Source: Paraburkholderia fungorum (lineage in GTDB: Bacteria; Pseudomonadota; Gammaproteobacteria; Burkholderiales; Burkholderiaceae). Taken from it: a stretch of DNA of 64,000 nucleotides. A model generated the notes under the pieces. That model was not told the origin of the DNA. It saw nothing but the letters and a program-made list of their open reading frames with translations, and did no database searches. The stretch lies in NCBI RefSeq assembly GCF_902833645.1, contig NZ_CADFGE010000012.1, positions 1 to 64,000 on the forward strand. The letters are read 5' to 3'. Below, in pieces: positions 1 through 8,471 of this stretch. A program made the position numbers and the translations under genes. Position 1 is the first letter of the stretch, and every line of letters starts with the position of its first letter.

Positions 1-126
1 AAGGACTCGAAGGTGATCGTGGCGATCAACAAGGACCCGGAAGCGCCGATTTTCAGCGTCGCCGATTATGGTCTGGTGGGCGATCTGTTCACGGTCGTGC
101 CGGAACTCGTGAGCGAGCTTGGCTAA
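1..126 (+). CDS. etfA: Electron transfer flavoprotein subunit alpha, C-terminal end (partial)
   Basis: The window opens inside a reading frame that encodes 41 residues and stops at 124-126. The tail reads as the FAD-binding end of an ETF alpha subunit: a [14 protein letters not shown] stretch followed by [10 protein letters not shown] and a C-terminal VPEL segment, all typical of EtfA/FixB. ETF passes electrons from acyl-CoA dehydrogenases to ETF-ubiquinone oxidoreductase. That fits the acyl-CoA dehydrogenase gene that follows on the same strand. The start lies outside the window, so length and intactness cannot be judged. Confidence 0.9.
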   Translation, partial: KDSKVIVAINKDPEAPIFSVADYGLVGDLFTVVPELVSELG

Positions 127-165
127 GCGCCGCAGCGCCGGTTAAAAGGCGTCTGGCAGCACACG

Positions 166-204
166 AAAGGGCGCGGGACCTATCAAGTCCAGCGCCCTTT
201 TTTT
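166..204 (+). terminator. Intrinsic terminator after etfA
   Basis: AAAGGGCGC (166-174) pairs with GCGCCCTTT (192-200), and an inner GGAC/GTCC pairing extends the stem. A run of T follows to 204. It separates etfA from the acyl-CoA dehydrogenase gene and may be only partly efficient, because the two products work together. Confidence 0.75.
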
Positions 205-233
205 ATCGACAGACAGGCAGGAGGAGAACTGAA

Positions 234-2024
234 ATGAGCTACACGGCGCCGATCAAGGACATGCTGTTCGTGATGAAAGAACTGGCCGGTCTCGAAGACA
301 TCGCGACGCTGCCGGGTTTTGAGGACGCAAACCTCGACACGGCTCAGGCCGTGCTCGACGAGTCGGCGAAACTGTGCGGCGAAGTGCTGGCGCCGCTGAA
401 CGTCGAAGGCGATCGCAATCCGAGCAGTTGGAAGGATGGCGTGGTTACCGCGACGCCCGGTTTCAAGGATGCGTTCCGCCAGTTTGGCGAGGGCGGCTGG
501 CAAGGCGTGCAGCATCCGGTCGCCTATGAAGGCCAGGGTTTGCCCAAGCTGATCGCCACCGCCTGTATCGAGATGCTGAACGCGTCAAACCTGTCGTTCG
601 CGTTGTGCCCACTACTCACGGATGGCGCCATCGAAGCGCTACTCACGGCCGGCAGCGAAGAGCAGAAGCAAACCTACGTGCCCAAGCTGATTTCCGGCGA
701 GTGGACCGGCACGATGAACTTGACCGAGCCGCAGGCCGGTTCGGATCTCGCGCTGGTGCGCACGCGCGCCGAGCCGCAAGGTGACGGATCGTTCAAGCTG
801 TTCGGCACCAAGATTTTCATTACGTGGGGCGAGCACGATATGGCGAAGAACATCGCCCATCTCGTGCTGGCGCGCACGCCGAATGCACCGGAAGGCGTGA
901 AGGGCATTTCGCTCTTCATCGTGCCCAAGTTCTTGATCAATGAAGATGGTTCGCTCGGCGAGCGCAACGACGTGCATTGCGTGTCGATCGAACACAAGCT
1001 CGGCATCAAGGCGAGCCCAACGGCTGTGCTGCAATTCGGCGATCACGGCGGCGCGATCGGGCACCTGATCGGCGAAGAAAATCGCGGCCTCGAGTACATG
1101 TTCATCATGATGAACGCGGCGCGCTTCGCGGTGGGCATGCAGGGCGTCGCCGTGTCGGACCGTGCGTATCAGAAGGCTGTGGCGTATGCGAAGGATCGCG
1201 TACAAAGCCGGCCGGTCGATGGCTCCGCGAAGCAGCCGGTGGCGATCATCCAGCACCCGGACGTGCGCCGCATGCTCGCGACGATGCGTGGTCTCACCGA
1301 AGCGTCGCGCGCGTTGGCTTATGTCGCCGCGGGTCATTGCGATATCGCGCATCGTCATCCCGACGAGGCAAAGCGCGCTGAACATCAGGCGATCTACGAA
1401 TACCTCGTGCCGATCGTGAAGGGCTGGAGCACGGAGCTATCGATCGATGTGACGAGCCTCGGCGTGCAGGTGCATGGCGGCATGGGCTTCATCGAAGAAA
1501 CCGGCGCCGCTCAGTATTACCGCGATGCGCGCATTCTGCCGATCTATGAAGGCACGACGGCGATCCAGGCCAATGACCTGATCGGCCGTAAGACTGTGCG
1601 CGACGGCGGCAAGGTGGCGAAGTCGCTGCTGGCCGGCGTGGCTGAAACCATCGAAGCACTCGGCGCACAACAGGGCGCTGCGTTCGAATCGATGAAGACG
1701 TATCTGGCGCAGGGGCATCGTTCGCTGAGCGCGGTGGTCGATTTTGTTGTCGTTAACATGAAGAGCGATCCCAACGCCGTGTTCGCCGGCAGCGTGCCGT
1801 ATCTGAAGCTGGCGGGTGTCGTCCTGGGCGGCTGGCAGATGGCGCGCGCATTGCTCGTGGCGGCTGAAAAGCGCGCCGAGGATCCGTCGTTCTACGGCGC
1901 GAAGATCGCGACCGCACAGTTCTATGCCGAGCACGTGTTGCCGCTGGCTTCGGCGCTGGAGGCGTCGATTGTGAGCGCGAAGGGTGGGGAGAGTGTGCTG
2001 GCGTTGTCGGACGATCAGTTCTGA
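234..2024 (+). CDS. Acyl-CoA dehydrogenase, large 596-aa type with extra N- and C-terminal domains
   Basis: An FAD enzyme that introduces the alpha,beta double bond into an acyl-CoA and hands electrons to ETF. At 596 residues it is much longer than the roughly 380-residue classical enzymes. It matches the subgroup with a short N-terminal domain (residues 1-35) and an additional C-terminal domain, the group that includes DmdC-type and phenylacyl-CoA dehydrogenases. The FAD/substrate motif MNLTEPQAGSDL lies at about 161-172. The IYEGTT segment near residue 437 holds the catalytic-base glutamate typical of the family. AGGAGG lies about 10 bases before the ATG. Position next to etfA supports a fatty-acid or related acyl-CoA oxidation role. 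The substrate cannot be named from sequence. Confidence 0.9.
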   Translation: MSYTAPIKDMLFVMKELAGLEDIATLPGFEDANLDTAQAVLDESAKLCGEVLAPLNVEGDRNPSSWKDGVVTATPGFKDAFRQFGEGGWQGVQHPVAYEGQGLPKLIATACIEMLNASNLSFALCPLLTDGAIEALLTAGSEEQKQTYVPKLISGEWTGTMNLTEPQAGSDLALVRTRAEPQGDGSFKLFGTKIFITWGEHDMAKNIAHLVLARTPNAPEGVKGISLFIVPKFLINEDGSLGERNDVHCVSIEHKLGIKASPTAVLQFGDHGGAIGHLIGEENRGLEYMFIMMNAARFAVGMQGVAVSDRAYQKAVAYAKDRVQSRPVDGSAKQPVAIIQHPDVRRMLATMRGLTEASRALAYVAAGHCDIAHRHPDEAKRAEHQAIYEYLVPIVKGWSTELSIDVTSLGVQVHGGMGFIEETGAAQYYRDARILPIYEGTTAIQANDLIGRKTVRDGGKVAKSLLAGVAETIEALGAQQGAAFESMKTYLAQGHRSLSAVVDFVVVNMKSDPNAVFAGSVPYLKLAGVVLGGWQMARALLVAAEKRAEDPSFYGAKIATAQFYAEHVLPLASALEASIVSAKGGESVLALSDDQF

Positions 2025-2073
2025 TGCTGCCTGTTTTTCGAGCCAGCTAGTAGAAGGAGAAGGCTCATGCGTG

Positions 2074-2112
2074 AAAAGACAAACGGCGCCTTGTGGGCGC
2101 CGTTTGTCTTTG
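2074..2112. terminator. Bidirectional intrinsic terminator between acyl-CoA dehydrogenase and dadA
   Basis: A perfect 16-bp stem (2075-2090 with 2096-2111) has a five-base TTGTG loop. Its arms begin with AAA and end with TTT. It sits between two convergent genes and can serve both strands. Confidence 0.85.
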
Positions 2113-2177
2113 TCAGGCCGGTTTGCCTGCGATGACGCATCGGCTCAACCGCTCGCGAAGCGTTAAAGCATTAGACC

Positions 2178-3464
2178 TTATGCATAAGCCGGGCGATGTG
2201 CGCCGGCTGTTTCGCCGAGATAGCGATGCACCGACAGATCGTCCGCCTTGATCGCCGGCTGCTTGCCTGACATCACGTCGGCCAGCAGTTGACCCGAGCC
2301 GCACGACATCGTCCAACCCAGCGTGCCGTGACCCGTGTTCAGGAACAGGTTCGGCAGAGGGGTGCGGCCGACGATCGGCGTACCGTCCGGCGTCATCGGA
2401 CGCAGGCCGGTCCAGAAGGTGGCTTTCGACGTGTCGCCACCGCCCGGGAACAGATCGTTCACGCACAGTTCCAGCGTTTCGCGGCGCGCCTCACGCAACG
2501 ATTTGTCGAAGCCGACGATCTCCGCCATGCCGCCGACACGAATCCGGTCGTCAAAGCGCGTGATCGCGATCTTGTAGGTTTCGTCGAGCACGGTCGAAAC
2601 CGGCGCCGCCGCTTCGTTGACGATCGGTGCGGTGATCGAATAACCCTTGAGCGGGTAGACGGGAATCTTGACGAGGCCGGACAGGAACTTCGTGGAGTAC
2701 GACCCGAGCGCAACAACGAACGAATCCGCGCGCACCAGTTCCGCGCCGCATTGCACGCCGGCGATACGGCCACCCGCCACGGCGAGCGCGTCGATCGGCG
2801 TGTTGTAGCGGAACTCGACGCCCAGTTCTTCGGCCAGCGCGGCAAGACGCGTGGTGAACATCTGGCAGTCGCCGGTTTCGTCGCCAGGCAGGCGCAGACC
2901 GCCCGTCAGTTTGTGCGAGACAGCGGCGAGTGCCGGTTCGGCTTGCGCGAGTTCGGCCGGCGACAGCAGTTCGTACGGCACATTGGCATCCTGCAGCACG
3001 GCGATGTCTTTCGCGGCGCCGTCGAACTGTTGCTGCGTGCGGAACACCTGCAGCGTGCCACCCGTACGGCCTTCGTACTGGATGCCGGTTTCGGCGCGCA
3101 GTGCCTGCAAGCAATCGCGGCTGTATTCGGCGAGACGGACCATGCGGCCCTTGTTCACCGCATAGCGGGACGACGTGCAGTTCTGCAGCATCTGCCACAT
3201 CCATTGCAACTGGAATTGCGTGCCGTCGAGGCGGATTGCCAGCGGCGCGTGTTTCTGGAACATCCACTTGACAGCCTTCAGCGGCACGCCCGGCGCGGCC
3301 CACGGCGACGCGTAGCCCGGCGAGATCTGACCCGCATTGGCAAAGCTCGTTTCGAGTGCGGGGCCGGCCTCGCGATCGATCACCGTCACTTCATGACCGG
3401 CACGCGCCAGATAATAAGCACTTGTCACCCCGACGACGCCACTGCCCAAAACGACGACTCGCAT
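2178..3464 (-). CDS. dadA: D-amino acid dehydrogenase, small subunit type
   Basis: A membrane-associated flavoprotein that oxidatively deaminates D-amino acids, chiefly D-alanine, to 2-oxo acids and passes electrons to the respiratory chain. The 428 residues begin with a dinucleotide-binding fold ([21 protein letters not shown], GxGxxG at about 7-12). A DAO-family body follows, with GGTLQVFRT and the C-terminal [16 protein letters not shown] signature of DadA. Length fits E. coli DadA (432 aa). It is transcribed away from an Lrp-family regulator, the usual arrangement for alanine-responsive control of dad genes. No alanine racemase gene (dadX) is adjacent. Confidence 0.95.
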   Translation of the reverse strand: MRVVVLGSGVVGVTSAYYLARAGHEVTVIDREAGPALETSFANAGQISPGYASPWAAPGVPLKAVKWMFQKHAPLAIRLDGTQFQLQWMWQMLQNCTSSRYAVNKGRMVRLAEYSRDCLQALRAETGIQYEGRTGGTLQVFRTQQQFDGAAKDIAVLQDANVPYELLSPAELAQAEPALAAVSHKLTGGLRLPGDETGDCQMFTTRLAALAEELGVEFRYNTPIDALAVAGGRIAGVQCGAELVRADSFVVALGSYSTKFLSGLVKIPVYPLKGYSITAPIVNEAAAPVSTVLDETYKIAITRFDDRIRVGGMAEIVGFDKSLREARRETLELCVNDLFPGGGDTSKATFWTGLRPMTPDGTPIVGRTPLPNLFLNTGHGTLGWTMSCGSGQLLADVMSGKQPAIKADDLSVHRYLGETAGAHRPAYA

Positions 3465-3596
3465 AACTGCTCCAGAGAAAGGTCTGAGGGCGGCGCGCTC
3501 GTCGATTCGTTGAATTCGTTCGATTAACGAGGTGTAACGCGGATCGCCCAGTGTTAACCGCTATACTATTAACAGTCAGGCAGGTTTTGTTATTGT

Positions 3597-3614
3597 ATTT
3601 TCAGGATTTTCAGC
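3597..3614. promoter_or_regulatory. 9-bp tandem repeat in the dadA-lrp intergenic region
   Basis: ATTTTCAGG (3597-3605) is followed immediately by ATTTTCAGC (3606-3614), ending nine bases before the ATG of the Lrp regulator. It lies in the only AT-rich stretch between the divergent genes. No clear Shine-Dalgarno sequence precedes that ATG. The repeat may be part of an Lrp-type operator, which is inference only. Confidence 0.35.
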
Positions 3615-3623
3615 AAAAACACT

Positions 3624-4112
3624 ATGCGTACACAGCGCCAACCGGTCCGGGCCCTCGACAAACTCGATCACAAGATCCTGCGGCTCCTGCAACAGGACGG
3701 CCGGATGGCAATGAAAGACCTCGCGGAACAGGTCGGGTTGTCGGTTACGCCGTGCATCGAGCGCGTCAAACGGATGGAGCGCGACGGCGTGATCACCGGC
3801 TATCACGCGCGGGTGAACCCGGCTGAGCTGGGCGCTGCGCTGCTGGTGTTCGTCGAGATCACGCTCGATCACAAAAGCGGCAACATGTTCGACCAGTTCC
3901 GCCGCGAGGTGCAGAAGATCCCCGAGGTGCTGGAGTGCCACCTCGTGTCAGGCGATTTCGACTATCTGATCAAGGCGCGTATCGGTGAAATGGCCGATTA
4001 TCGCAAGCTGCTGGGGGACATCCTGCTGCAGCTGCCCGGCGCGGTGCAGTCGAAGAGCTATGTGGTGATGGAAGAGATCAAGGAAACGCTGACGATTGCG
4101 GTTGGCGAGTAG
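3624..4112 (+). CDS. Lrp/AsnC family transcriptional regulator divergent from dadA
   Basis: A 162-residue leucine-responsive-type regulator. Residues about 12-60 form the winged helix-turn-helix (LDKLDHKILRLLQQDGR, then KDLAEQVGLSVTPCIERV). Residues 75-155 form the RAM/AsnC ligand-binding domain, with VLECHLVSGDFDYLIKARI. Family members bind amino acids and control catabolic genes. Divergence from dadA suggests it activates D-/L-alanine catabolism, as Lrp does for E. coli dadAX. The start is the only ATG before the conserved fold. Calling it global Lrp or a local paralogue is not possible from one window. Confidence 0.92.
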   Translation: MRTQRQPVRALDKLDHKILRLLQQDGRMAMKDLAEQVGLSVTPCIERVKRMERDGVITGYHARVNPAELGAALLVFVEITLDHKSGNMFDQFRREVQKIPEVLECHLVSGDFDYLIKARIGEMADYRKLLGDILLQLPGAVQSKSYVVMEEIKETLTIAVGE

Positions 4113-4138
4113 CTGCCCACGAAGGTCCGTAGCTGGGC

Positions 4139-4166
4139 TCGACAAACGGCGCAAACACTGTATATT
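4139..4166 (+). promoter_or_regulatory. Sigma-70-type promoter of the radical SAM gene
   Basis: TCGACA (4139-4144) and TATATT (4161-4166), spaced by 16 bp, each match the -35 and -10 consensus at five of six positions. The -10 lies inside the LexA-type palindrome, so repressor binding would block RNA polymerase. The predicted start is about 4173, and the GTG start codon is at 4212. Confidence 0.55.
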
Positions 4167-4199
4167 TATACAGGTGTTTTCGCCGTTTCTCGTTTTTTA
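4144..4199 (+). terminator. Long imperfect hairpin with T tract after lrp, containing the LexA box
   Basis: AAACGGCG (4144-4151) pairs with CGCCGTTT (4181-4188). Inside, AAACA-CTGTATA pairs with TATACAG-GTGTTT around a short loop. CTCGTTTTTT follows. It could end the lrp transcript, but the inner part is also a strong operator, so the dual role is uncertain. Confidence 0.4.
4158..4173. promoter_or_regulatory. LexA (SOS) box upstream of the radical SAM gene
   Basis: CTGTATATTTATACAG matches the gammaproteobacterial and betaproteobacterial LexA consensus CTG-N10-CAG with an AT-alternating core. It differs from a perfect palindrome only at the centre. It overlaps the predicted -10 and lies 39 bp before the start codon. 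From general knowledge, the Pseudomonas aeruginosa homologue PA0069 belongs to the LexA regulon, which supports the call. Confidence 0.8.
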
Positions 4200-4211
4200 C
4201 GTGCTCCAGCC

Positions 4212-5357
4212 GTGACCGATTCCGACCCCCACTTCGCGAATGAATTTCCGATCGCTCCGCCCGTGCCTCGCAAGGGGCGTGGCGCGGTGACGAACATGCA
4301 GGGCCGTTACGAAGTCGACCAGCGCGAAGGGGTGGACGACGGCTGGGTTTCGTCGTCCGAGGAAGACCTCGAGCCCAAGGTGTTGCGCACGCAGGTGTTC
4401 GAAGAGCGGGCCAAGACCATTCTCACGCGCAACGCGTCGCCGGATATTCCGTTCAGCGTGTCGTTGAACCCGTATCGGGGCTGCGAACATGGCTGTATCT
4501 ACTGCTTCGCGCGGCCGACACATAGTTATCTGGGGCTCTCACCCGGTCTCGATTTCGAAAGCCGCGTTTACGCGAAGATCAACGCGCCGGAATTGCTCGA
4601 GCGCGAGTTGTCGAAGAAGTCCTATGTACCCGAGCCGATCGCGCTCGGCGTCATTACCGACGCCTGGCAGCCGGCCGAACGCGACTTGCGGCTGACGCGG
4701 CGCGTGATCGAAGTGCTCAGCGAGCGGCAGCACCCGTTTGCGGCGATCACCAAATCATCGCTGATCGAGCGCGATATCGATCTGCTCGCCCCTATGGCGG
4801 CGCGCGGGCAGTTCATGGCGGCCATCACCATCACCACGCTGGACGCGGATATTGCACGCACGCTCGAGCCGCGTGCGGCTACGCCTTCGCGTCGATTGCG
4901 CACCATCCGTACGCTAAGTGAGGCGGGTATTCCCGTTGGTGTGAGCATCGCGCCGGTGATTCCATTCGTCACCGAGCCGGACATGGAGCGGGTGCTGGAA
5001 GCCTGTGCCGAGGCCGGCGCATCTAATGCAAGCTACATCGTGTTGCGCTTGCCGTGGGAAGTGGCGCCGCTATTCAAGGATTGGCTCGCGGCACATTTTC
5101 CCGATCGTGCTGACCGGGTGATGAGCCGCGTGCGCGATATGCGGGGTGGGAAAGACTATGACTCGAACTTCTCCACTCGCATGAAGGGAGAAGGGTTGTG
5201 GGCAGATTTGCTGAAGCAACGTTTCCATCAGGCGGCGCGGCGGCTCGGCTTAAACCGGCGCGATCGCGGCATTCTGGATATGTCGCATTTCCACCGGGTC
5301 GAGTTGGCGCGTGCTGAACCGCCGCCGCGCGACAATCCGCAATTGAGGCTTTTTTAG
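4212..5357 (+). CDS. PA0069 family radical SAM protein (SplB-like)
   Basis: A 381-residue radical SAM protein whose CxxxCxxC cluster motif is C91, C95 and C98 (RGCEHGCIYCFA), so it binds a [4Fe-4S] cluster and cleaves S-adenosylmethionine. It belongs to the group distantly related to spore photoproduct lyase. The substrate of this group is not established to my knowledge. The start is a GTG at 4212; a later ATG at 4297 is possible but would drop conserved-looking N-terminal residues. The gene stands alone between lrp and a convergent TM2 gene. The LexA box over its promoter suggests DNA-damage induction and hence a DNA repair or modification role. Confidence 0.9.
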   Translation: MTDSDPHFANEFPIAPPVPRKGRGAVTNMQGRYEVDQREGVDDGWVSSSEEDLEPKVLRTQVFEERAKTILTRNASPDIPFSVSLNPYRGCEHGCIYCFARPTHSYLGLSPGLDFESRVYAKINAPELLERELSKKSYVPEPIALGVITDAWQPAERDLRLTRRVIEVLSERQHPFAAITKSSLIERDIDLLAPMAARGQFMAAITITTLDADIARTLEPRAATPSRRLRTIRTLSEAGIPVGVSIAPVIPFVTEPDMERVLEACAEAGASNASYIVLRLPWEVAPLFKDWLAAHFPDRADRVMSRVRDMRGGKDYDSNFSTRMKGEGLWADLLKQRFHQAARRLGLNRRDRGILDMSHFHRVELARAEPPPRDNPQLRLF

Positions 5358-5376
5358 CGTGATGCGCGGCGGCAGC

Positions 5377-5844
5377 TCACTGCGACAGCGCTTTGGCGGC
5401 TTGAACCTGACCTTCGAAGTAAGTCTGAAACGAGATTGCGAGGCCCGTCATCAGCAGGAACGCGCCGATCAGCAGCGAAAAAATCACGATGAAAATGACC
5501 GTCCAGCCCGAGCGGCTTTTGCGCTGGGCTTGCGGGTTGAACTGTGCGTCCCATTTGTCATCCGGACGCAGGCCATAGACGATCGCAGCCAGAAAAGCGG
5601 AAAGCAGCGACACGGCGCCGAAAAAAGCGAGTACCCAGCCGAGCATCGAGGCCCGCTCGCTCGCCACCACCAGCATGGCGCCCGGAATCCCGATCAGGGT
5701 GCCGAGCAGATGAGCCCAGCCATAAATGTCGCGCATGCCGTACAGATAGAAGCGGTGAGCGCCGAGGCTGCCGAAGAAGAATGCCAGCGCAGCGGTAATC
5801 GTCTTGGATCTGAAATGCGAGGAAGTCGAAGCAAGGGTGGACAT
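5377..5844 (-). CDS. TM2 domain-containing membrane protein
   Basis: A 155-residue integral membrane protein. Residues about 14-60 match the TM2 domain: KTITAALAFFFGSLGAHRFYL, then a turn, then a second hydrophobic helix through LLGTLIGIPGAML. Further hydrophobic segments at about 65-90 and 115-140 suggest four helices. A DDKW motif follows the third. TM2 proteins are widespread and of unknown function. Its end is 19 bp from the convergent radical SAM gene, with no obvious terminator. Confidence 0.85.
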   Translation of the reverse strand: MSTLASTSSHFRSKTITAALAFFFGSLGAHRFYLYGMRDIYGWAHLLGTLIGIPGAMLVVASERASMLGWVLAFFGAVSLLSAFLAAIVYGLRPDDKWDAQFNPQAQRKSRSGWTVIFIVIFSLLIGAFLLMTGLAISFQTYFEGQVQAAKALSQ

Positions 5845-5964
5845 GTAGGCGAGAGCAGAGTGACAGGCGGGCGAAAGGAGCGGCGCGCCGGTGGGCGCGG
5901 ACCGTCGGGCATTCTACGCCACGCGGTCTGGTGATGCTCACGTGACGGGTGAGTGCGTCGATGA

Positions 5965-7167
5965 CTAAGGCGTGGAGTAGGTCACCCGGTAAACCGCGCC
6001 GGCGTAGTCGTCGCTGATCAGGAGTGAGCCGTCCGGCATCGGTTGCACGTCGGCCGGACGCCCCCATACCGTTTCGTCTGGCTGGAGCCAGCCTTCGGCA
6101 AAGATCTCCTGGTGCGCGTTGCTGCCGTCCGGGTTGGTGATCACCCGCACGACACGGTAACCGACCTTTTTGCTGCGATTCCACGAACCGTGTTCGGCGA
6201 TGAAAATATTGTCCCGATAGGCGCCCGGAAACATCGAGCCGGTGTAAAAGCGCATGCCGAGCGAGGCCACATGCGCCCCGAGTTTGACAACCGGTGGCGT
6301 GAAGGCGCTGCACGGATGATCTTTGCCGAATTCGGGGTCGGGCGTGTCGCCGCCATGGCAGTAGGGAAATCCGAAGTCCATGCCGGCGCGTGGCGCGCGG
6401 TTGAGTTTGTCGTCCGGTACGTCGTCGCCCATCAGATCGCGACCGTTGTCGGTGAACCACAGTTCGTGCGTTACCGGGTGCCATGCGAAGCCGACCGTGT
6501 TGCGAATGCCGCGGGCCACGACTTCATAGTGGCTGCCGTCCGGGTTCATGCGGCCAATCAGTCCAAAGCGGTCGCGGTCTTTCAGGCAGACGTTGCAGGG
6601 CGCGCCTTGCGGCACGTAAAGCTTGCCGTCCGGCCCGAAAGCAATGAATTTCCAGCCGTGATGCGTTTCGGTCGGCAGTGTGTCGGTGACAATAACCGGT
6701 TTGGGCGGGTCGCTCAGGTGAGTGTCGATCGCGTCGAAGCGTAGAATTTTCGACACCGCGGACACATACAATGCGCCGTCCCGCCACGCGACGCCGGCCG
6801 GCGTTTCCAATCCGGACGTAATCACGTGACGTGCTGTCACGTGCCCATCGCGCAGCTCGAGCGCGTAGACATGGCCGTCGAGGCTGCCTATATAGAGGAT
6901 GCCTTTCGGCGAGAGCGCCATACCCCGCGCGCTGGGTACCGCGTCCGACAGGACTTCGATATGGAAGCCCGGCGGCAGTTTGATGCGTTCGATCGGCAGT
7001 GCGGCTAACGCCGGCAGGGTGGCGGCCGCCAGCAACAACATTGCGCCGATGCGAAGGGTCCCAGCGCGGGCGGCACCCGAAACGCCGGCAACTGGCGAAA
7101 ATCCGGTAATTCGCCGAAAGACGGCGCGTAAAACGGAAAAAAACGCAGGCGGTGGCAGGAGTTTCAT
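5965..7167 (-). CDS. PQQ-dependent sugar dehydrogenase / sorbosone dehydrogenase family protein
   Basis: An exported beta-propeller protein of 400 residues, of the soluble glucose/sorbosone dehydrogenase family (YliI-like) that oxidises aldoses or related compounds with PQQ. The start ATG at 7167 follows GGAG with a five-base spacing, and an upstream in-frame ATG at 7209 is less likely. The N terminus carries a long basic region and a hydrophobic signal ending near ALAALP. Visible family features are MALSPKGILYIGSLDG, WHPVTHELWFTDNGRD and HGSWNRSKKVGYRV. The substrate is unknown. No PQQ biosynthesis genes are nearby. Confidence 0.85.
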   Translation of the reverse strand: MKLLPPPAFFSVLRAVFRRITGFSPVAGVSGAARAGTLRIGAMLLLAAATLPALAALPIERIKLPPGFHIEVLSDAVPSARGMALSPKGILYIGSLDGHVYALELRDGHVTARHVITSGLETPAGVAWRDGALYVSAVSKILRFDAIDTHLSDPPKPVIVTDTLPTETHHGWKFIAFGPDGKLYVPQGAPCNVCLKDRDRFGLIGRMNPDGSHYEVVARGIRNTVGFAWHPVTHELWFTDNGRDLMGDDVPDDKLNRAPRAGMDFGFPYCHGGDTPDPEFGKDHPCSAFTPPVVKLGAHVASLGMRFYTGSMFPGAYRDNIFIAEHGSWNRSKKVGYRVVRVITNPDGSNAHQEIFAEGWLQPDETVWGRPADVQPMPDGSLLISDDYAGAVYRVTYSTP

Positions 7168-7265
7168 GGGCGCTCCGTCAGGTAATTCGGGCGTTTCGGC
7201 GCATTCCAAGCCCCCCGCCTGTATGGCCGGCGCAACCCGGTCACTCAGTTTATCCCCGTAAGTGT

Positions 7266-7294
7266 TTGTTATGGCGTCGGTTTCCCGCTATAAT
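7266..7294 (+). promoter_or_regulatory. Sigma-70 promoter of the rpsP operon
   Basis: TTGTTA (7266-7271) and a perfect TATAAT (7289-7294) are separated by 17 bp. Transcription would start near 7301, leaving a leader of about 40 bases before rpsP. This is strong and correctly placed for the ribosomal protein operon. Confidence 0.8.
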
Positions 7295-7339
7295 CGCGTG
7301 TTTCAGTCGTTCCGCACCCCGGTTTTCAAGGATTCTAAT

Positions 7340-7594
7340 ATGGTCATCATCCGCTTGGCTCGTGGCGGCTCCAAGAAGCGCCCGTTCTACAACATCGTCG
7401 CAACCGATTCGCGCAACCGTCGTGACGGCCGCTTCATCGAACGCGTTGGCTTCTACAACCCGGTCGCTACGAAGGGTGAGTCGCTGCGTATCGCTCAAGA
7501 CCGCCTGACGTACTGGCAAGGCGTTGGCGCACAACTGTCGCCGACCGTCGCGCGTCTCGTGAAAGAAGCGCAAAAGGCGCAGCCGGCTGCTTAA
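7340..7594 (+). CDS. rpsP: 30S ribosomal protein S16
   Basis: An 84-residue S16 beginning [18 protein letters not shown], the expected N terminus and length. An in-frame ATG at 7262 lies at the promoter and cannot be used. S16 is a primary binder in 30S assembly. It is the first gene of the conserved rpsP-rimM-trmD-rplS operon, with 117 bases to rimM. Confidence 0.98.
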   Translation: MVIIRLARGGSKKRPFYNIVATDSRNRRDGRFIERVGFYNPVATKGESLRIAQDRLTYWQGVGAQLSPTVARLVKEAQKAQPAA

Positions 7595-7711
7595 TGGTAG
7601 CTAGCATGCGTATCGTCGTCGGTTCGGCCGGCGGCTCGCGCAGCTTGCGTGAGCAGTCCGATGCGCGAGTTTTGCTGAAGCAGACGTCGAAGTCGGCAGT
7701 GAGGTGTTCTT

Positions 7712-8446
7712 ATGTCTGAGCGTGATTCCGGCGGTTCAGGTAGCGCAAAGGCAAAAGCGGCAGCCCCGCGCGCAAAGACGTCTGGTCAGGCGCCGTTCGG
7801 CGCATTCGTCCGCAAGCCGGTCGAAAAAGCCGAAGGCAAGGCGAAAGCCAAAGTTGCAAACACCGCTTCCAGCGCGGCAGAAATGCGGATGGAAACGGTG
7901 GAAAGCTGGCCGGCCGACGCGGTCGAGGTCGGTGCAATCGTCGACGCTTACGGCCTCAAAGGCTGGGTCAAGGTAGCCGCGCATGCGGATGCCGGACATG
8001 GCGGAGACGCGTTGCTAAGCGCAAAGCGCTGGTGGTTGCTGAAAGGCCACGAGCGCAAGTCGGCGCCGTCATTACAGGCAAAAACGCATAGCGACAGTAT
8101 CGTTGCCCATCTGGGCGGCGTCACTGACCGCGATGTGGCACTGGCACTGCGCGGCACGCGCGTTTACATCAGCCGCAGCGAATTTCCGGCCCTCGGGGCC
8201 GATGAATTCTACTGGGTCGACCTGCTCGGCCTGGATGTGGTGAACGTTGCCGGGGTCCACCTCGGCAAGGTTGCAGACATGATCGACAACGGTGCGCACT
8301 CGGTGTTGCGCATCGAATATCCGGATACCGACAAAAGCGGTAAGCCGGTCACCGGCGAGCGTTTGATCCCGTTCGTCGGCGTCTTTGTCAAAACGGTGGA
8401 TCAGGCGGCGAAGCAGATCATCGTCGACTGGGAAACCGATTATTAA
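7712..8446 (+). CDS. rimM: Ribosome maturation factor RimM with N-terminal extension
   Basis: A 16S rRNA processing factor that binds S19 and helps mature the 30S head. The RimM core begins near residue 69 ([18 protein letters not shown]), and the PRC barrel is the C-terminal half, with [14 protein letters not shown] and [12 protein letters not shown]. The protein has 244 residues against about 170-180 in E. coli. The excess is a Lys/Ala/Ser-rich N-terminal region of about 65 residues. The ATG at 7712 is preceded by GAGG nine bases upstream, so the extension appears genuinely translated. It is the second gene of the operon. Confidence 0.95.
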   Translation: MSERDSGGSGSAKAKAAAPRAKTSGQAPFGAFVRKPVEKAEGKAKAKVANTASSAAEMRMETVESWPADAVEVGAIVDAYGLKGWVKVAAHADAGHGGDALLSAKRWWLLKGHERKSAPSLQAKTHSDSIVAHLGGVTDRDVALALRGTRVYISRSEFPALGADEFYWVDLLGLDVVNVAGVHLGKVADMIDNGAHSVLRIEYPDTDKSGKPVTGERLIPFVGVFVKTVDQAAKQIIVDWETDY

Positions 8447-8471
8447 ATAATTTCGCTGACTGGAGAGAGCG

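Noticed and set aside
4297-4299. ATG as the start of the radical SAM protein
   Set aside because: The GTG at 4212 lies at a fitting distance from the predicted promoter and keeps N-terminal residues that look conserved.
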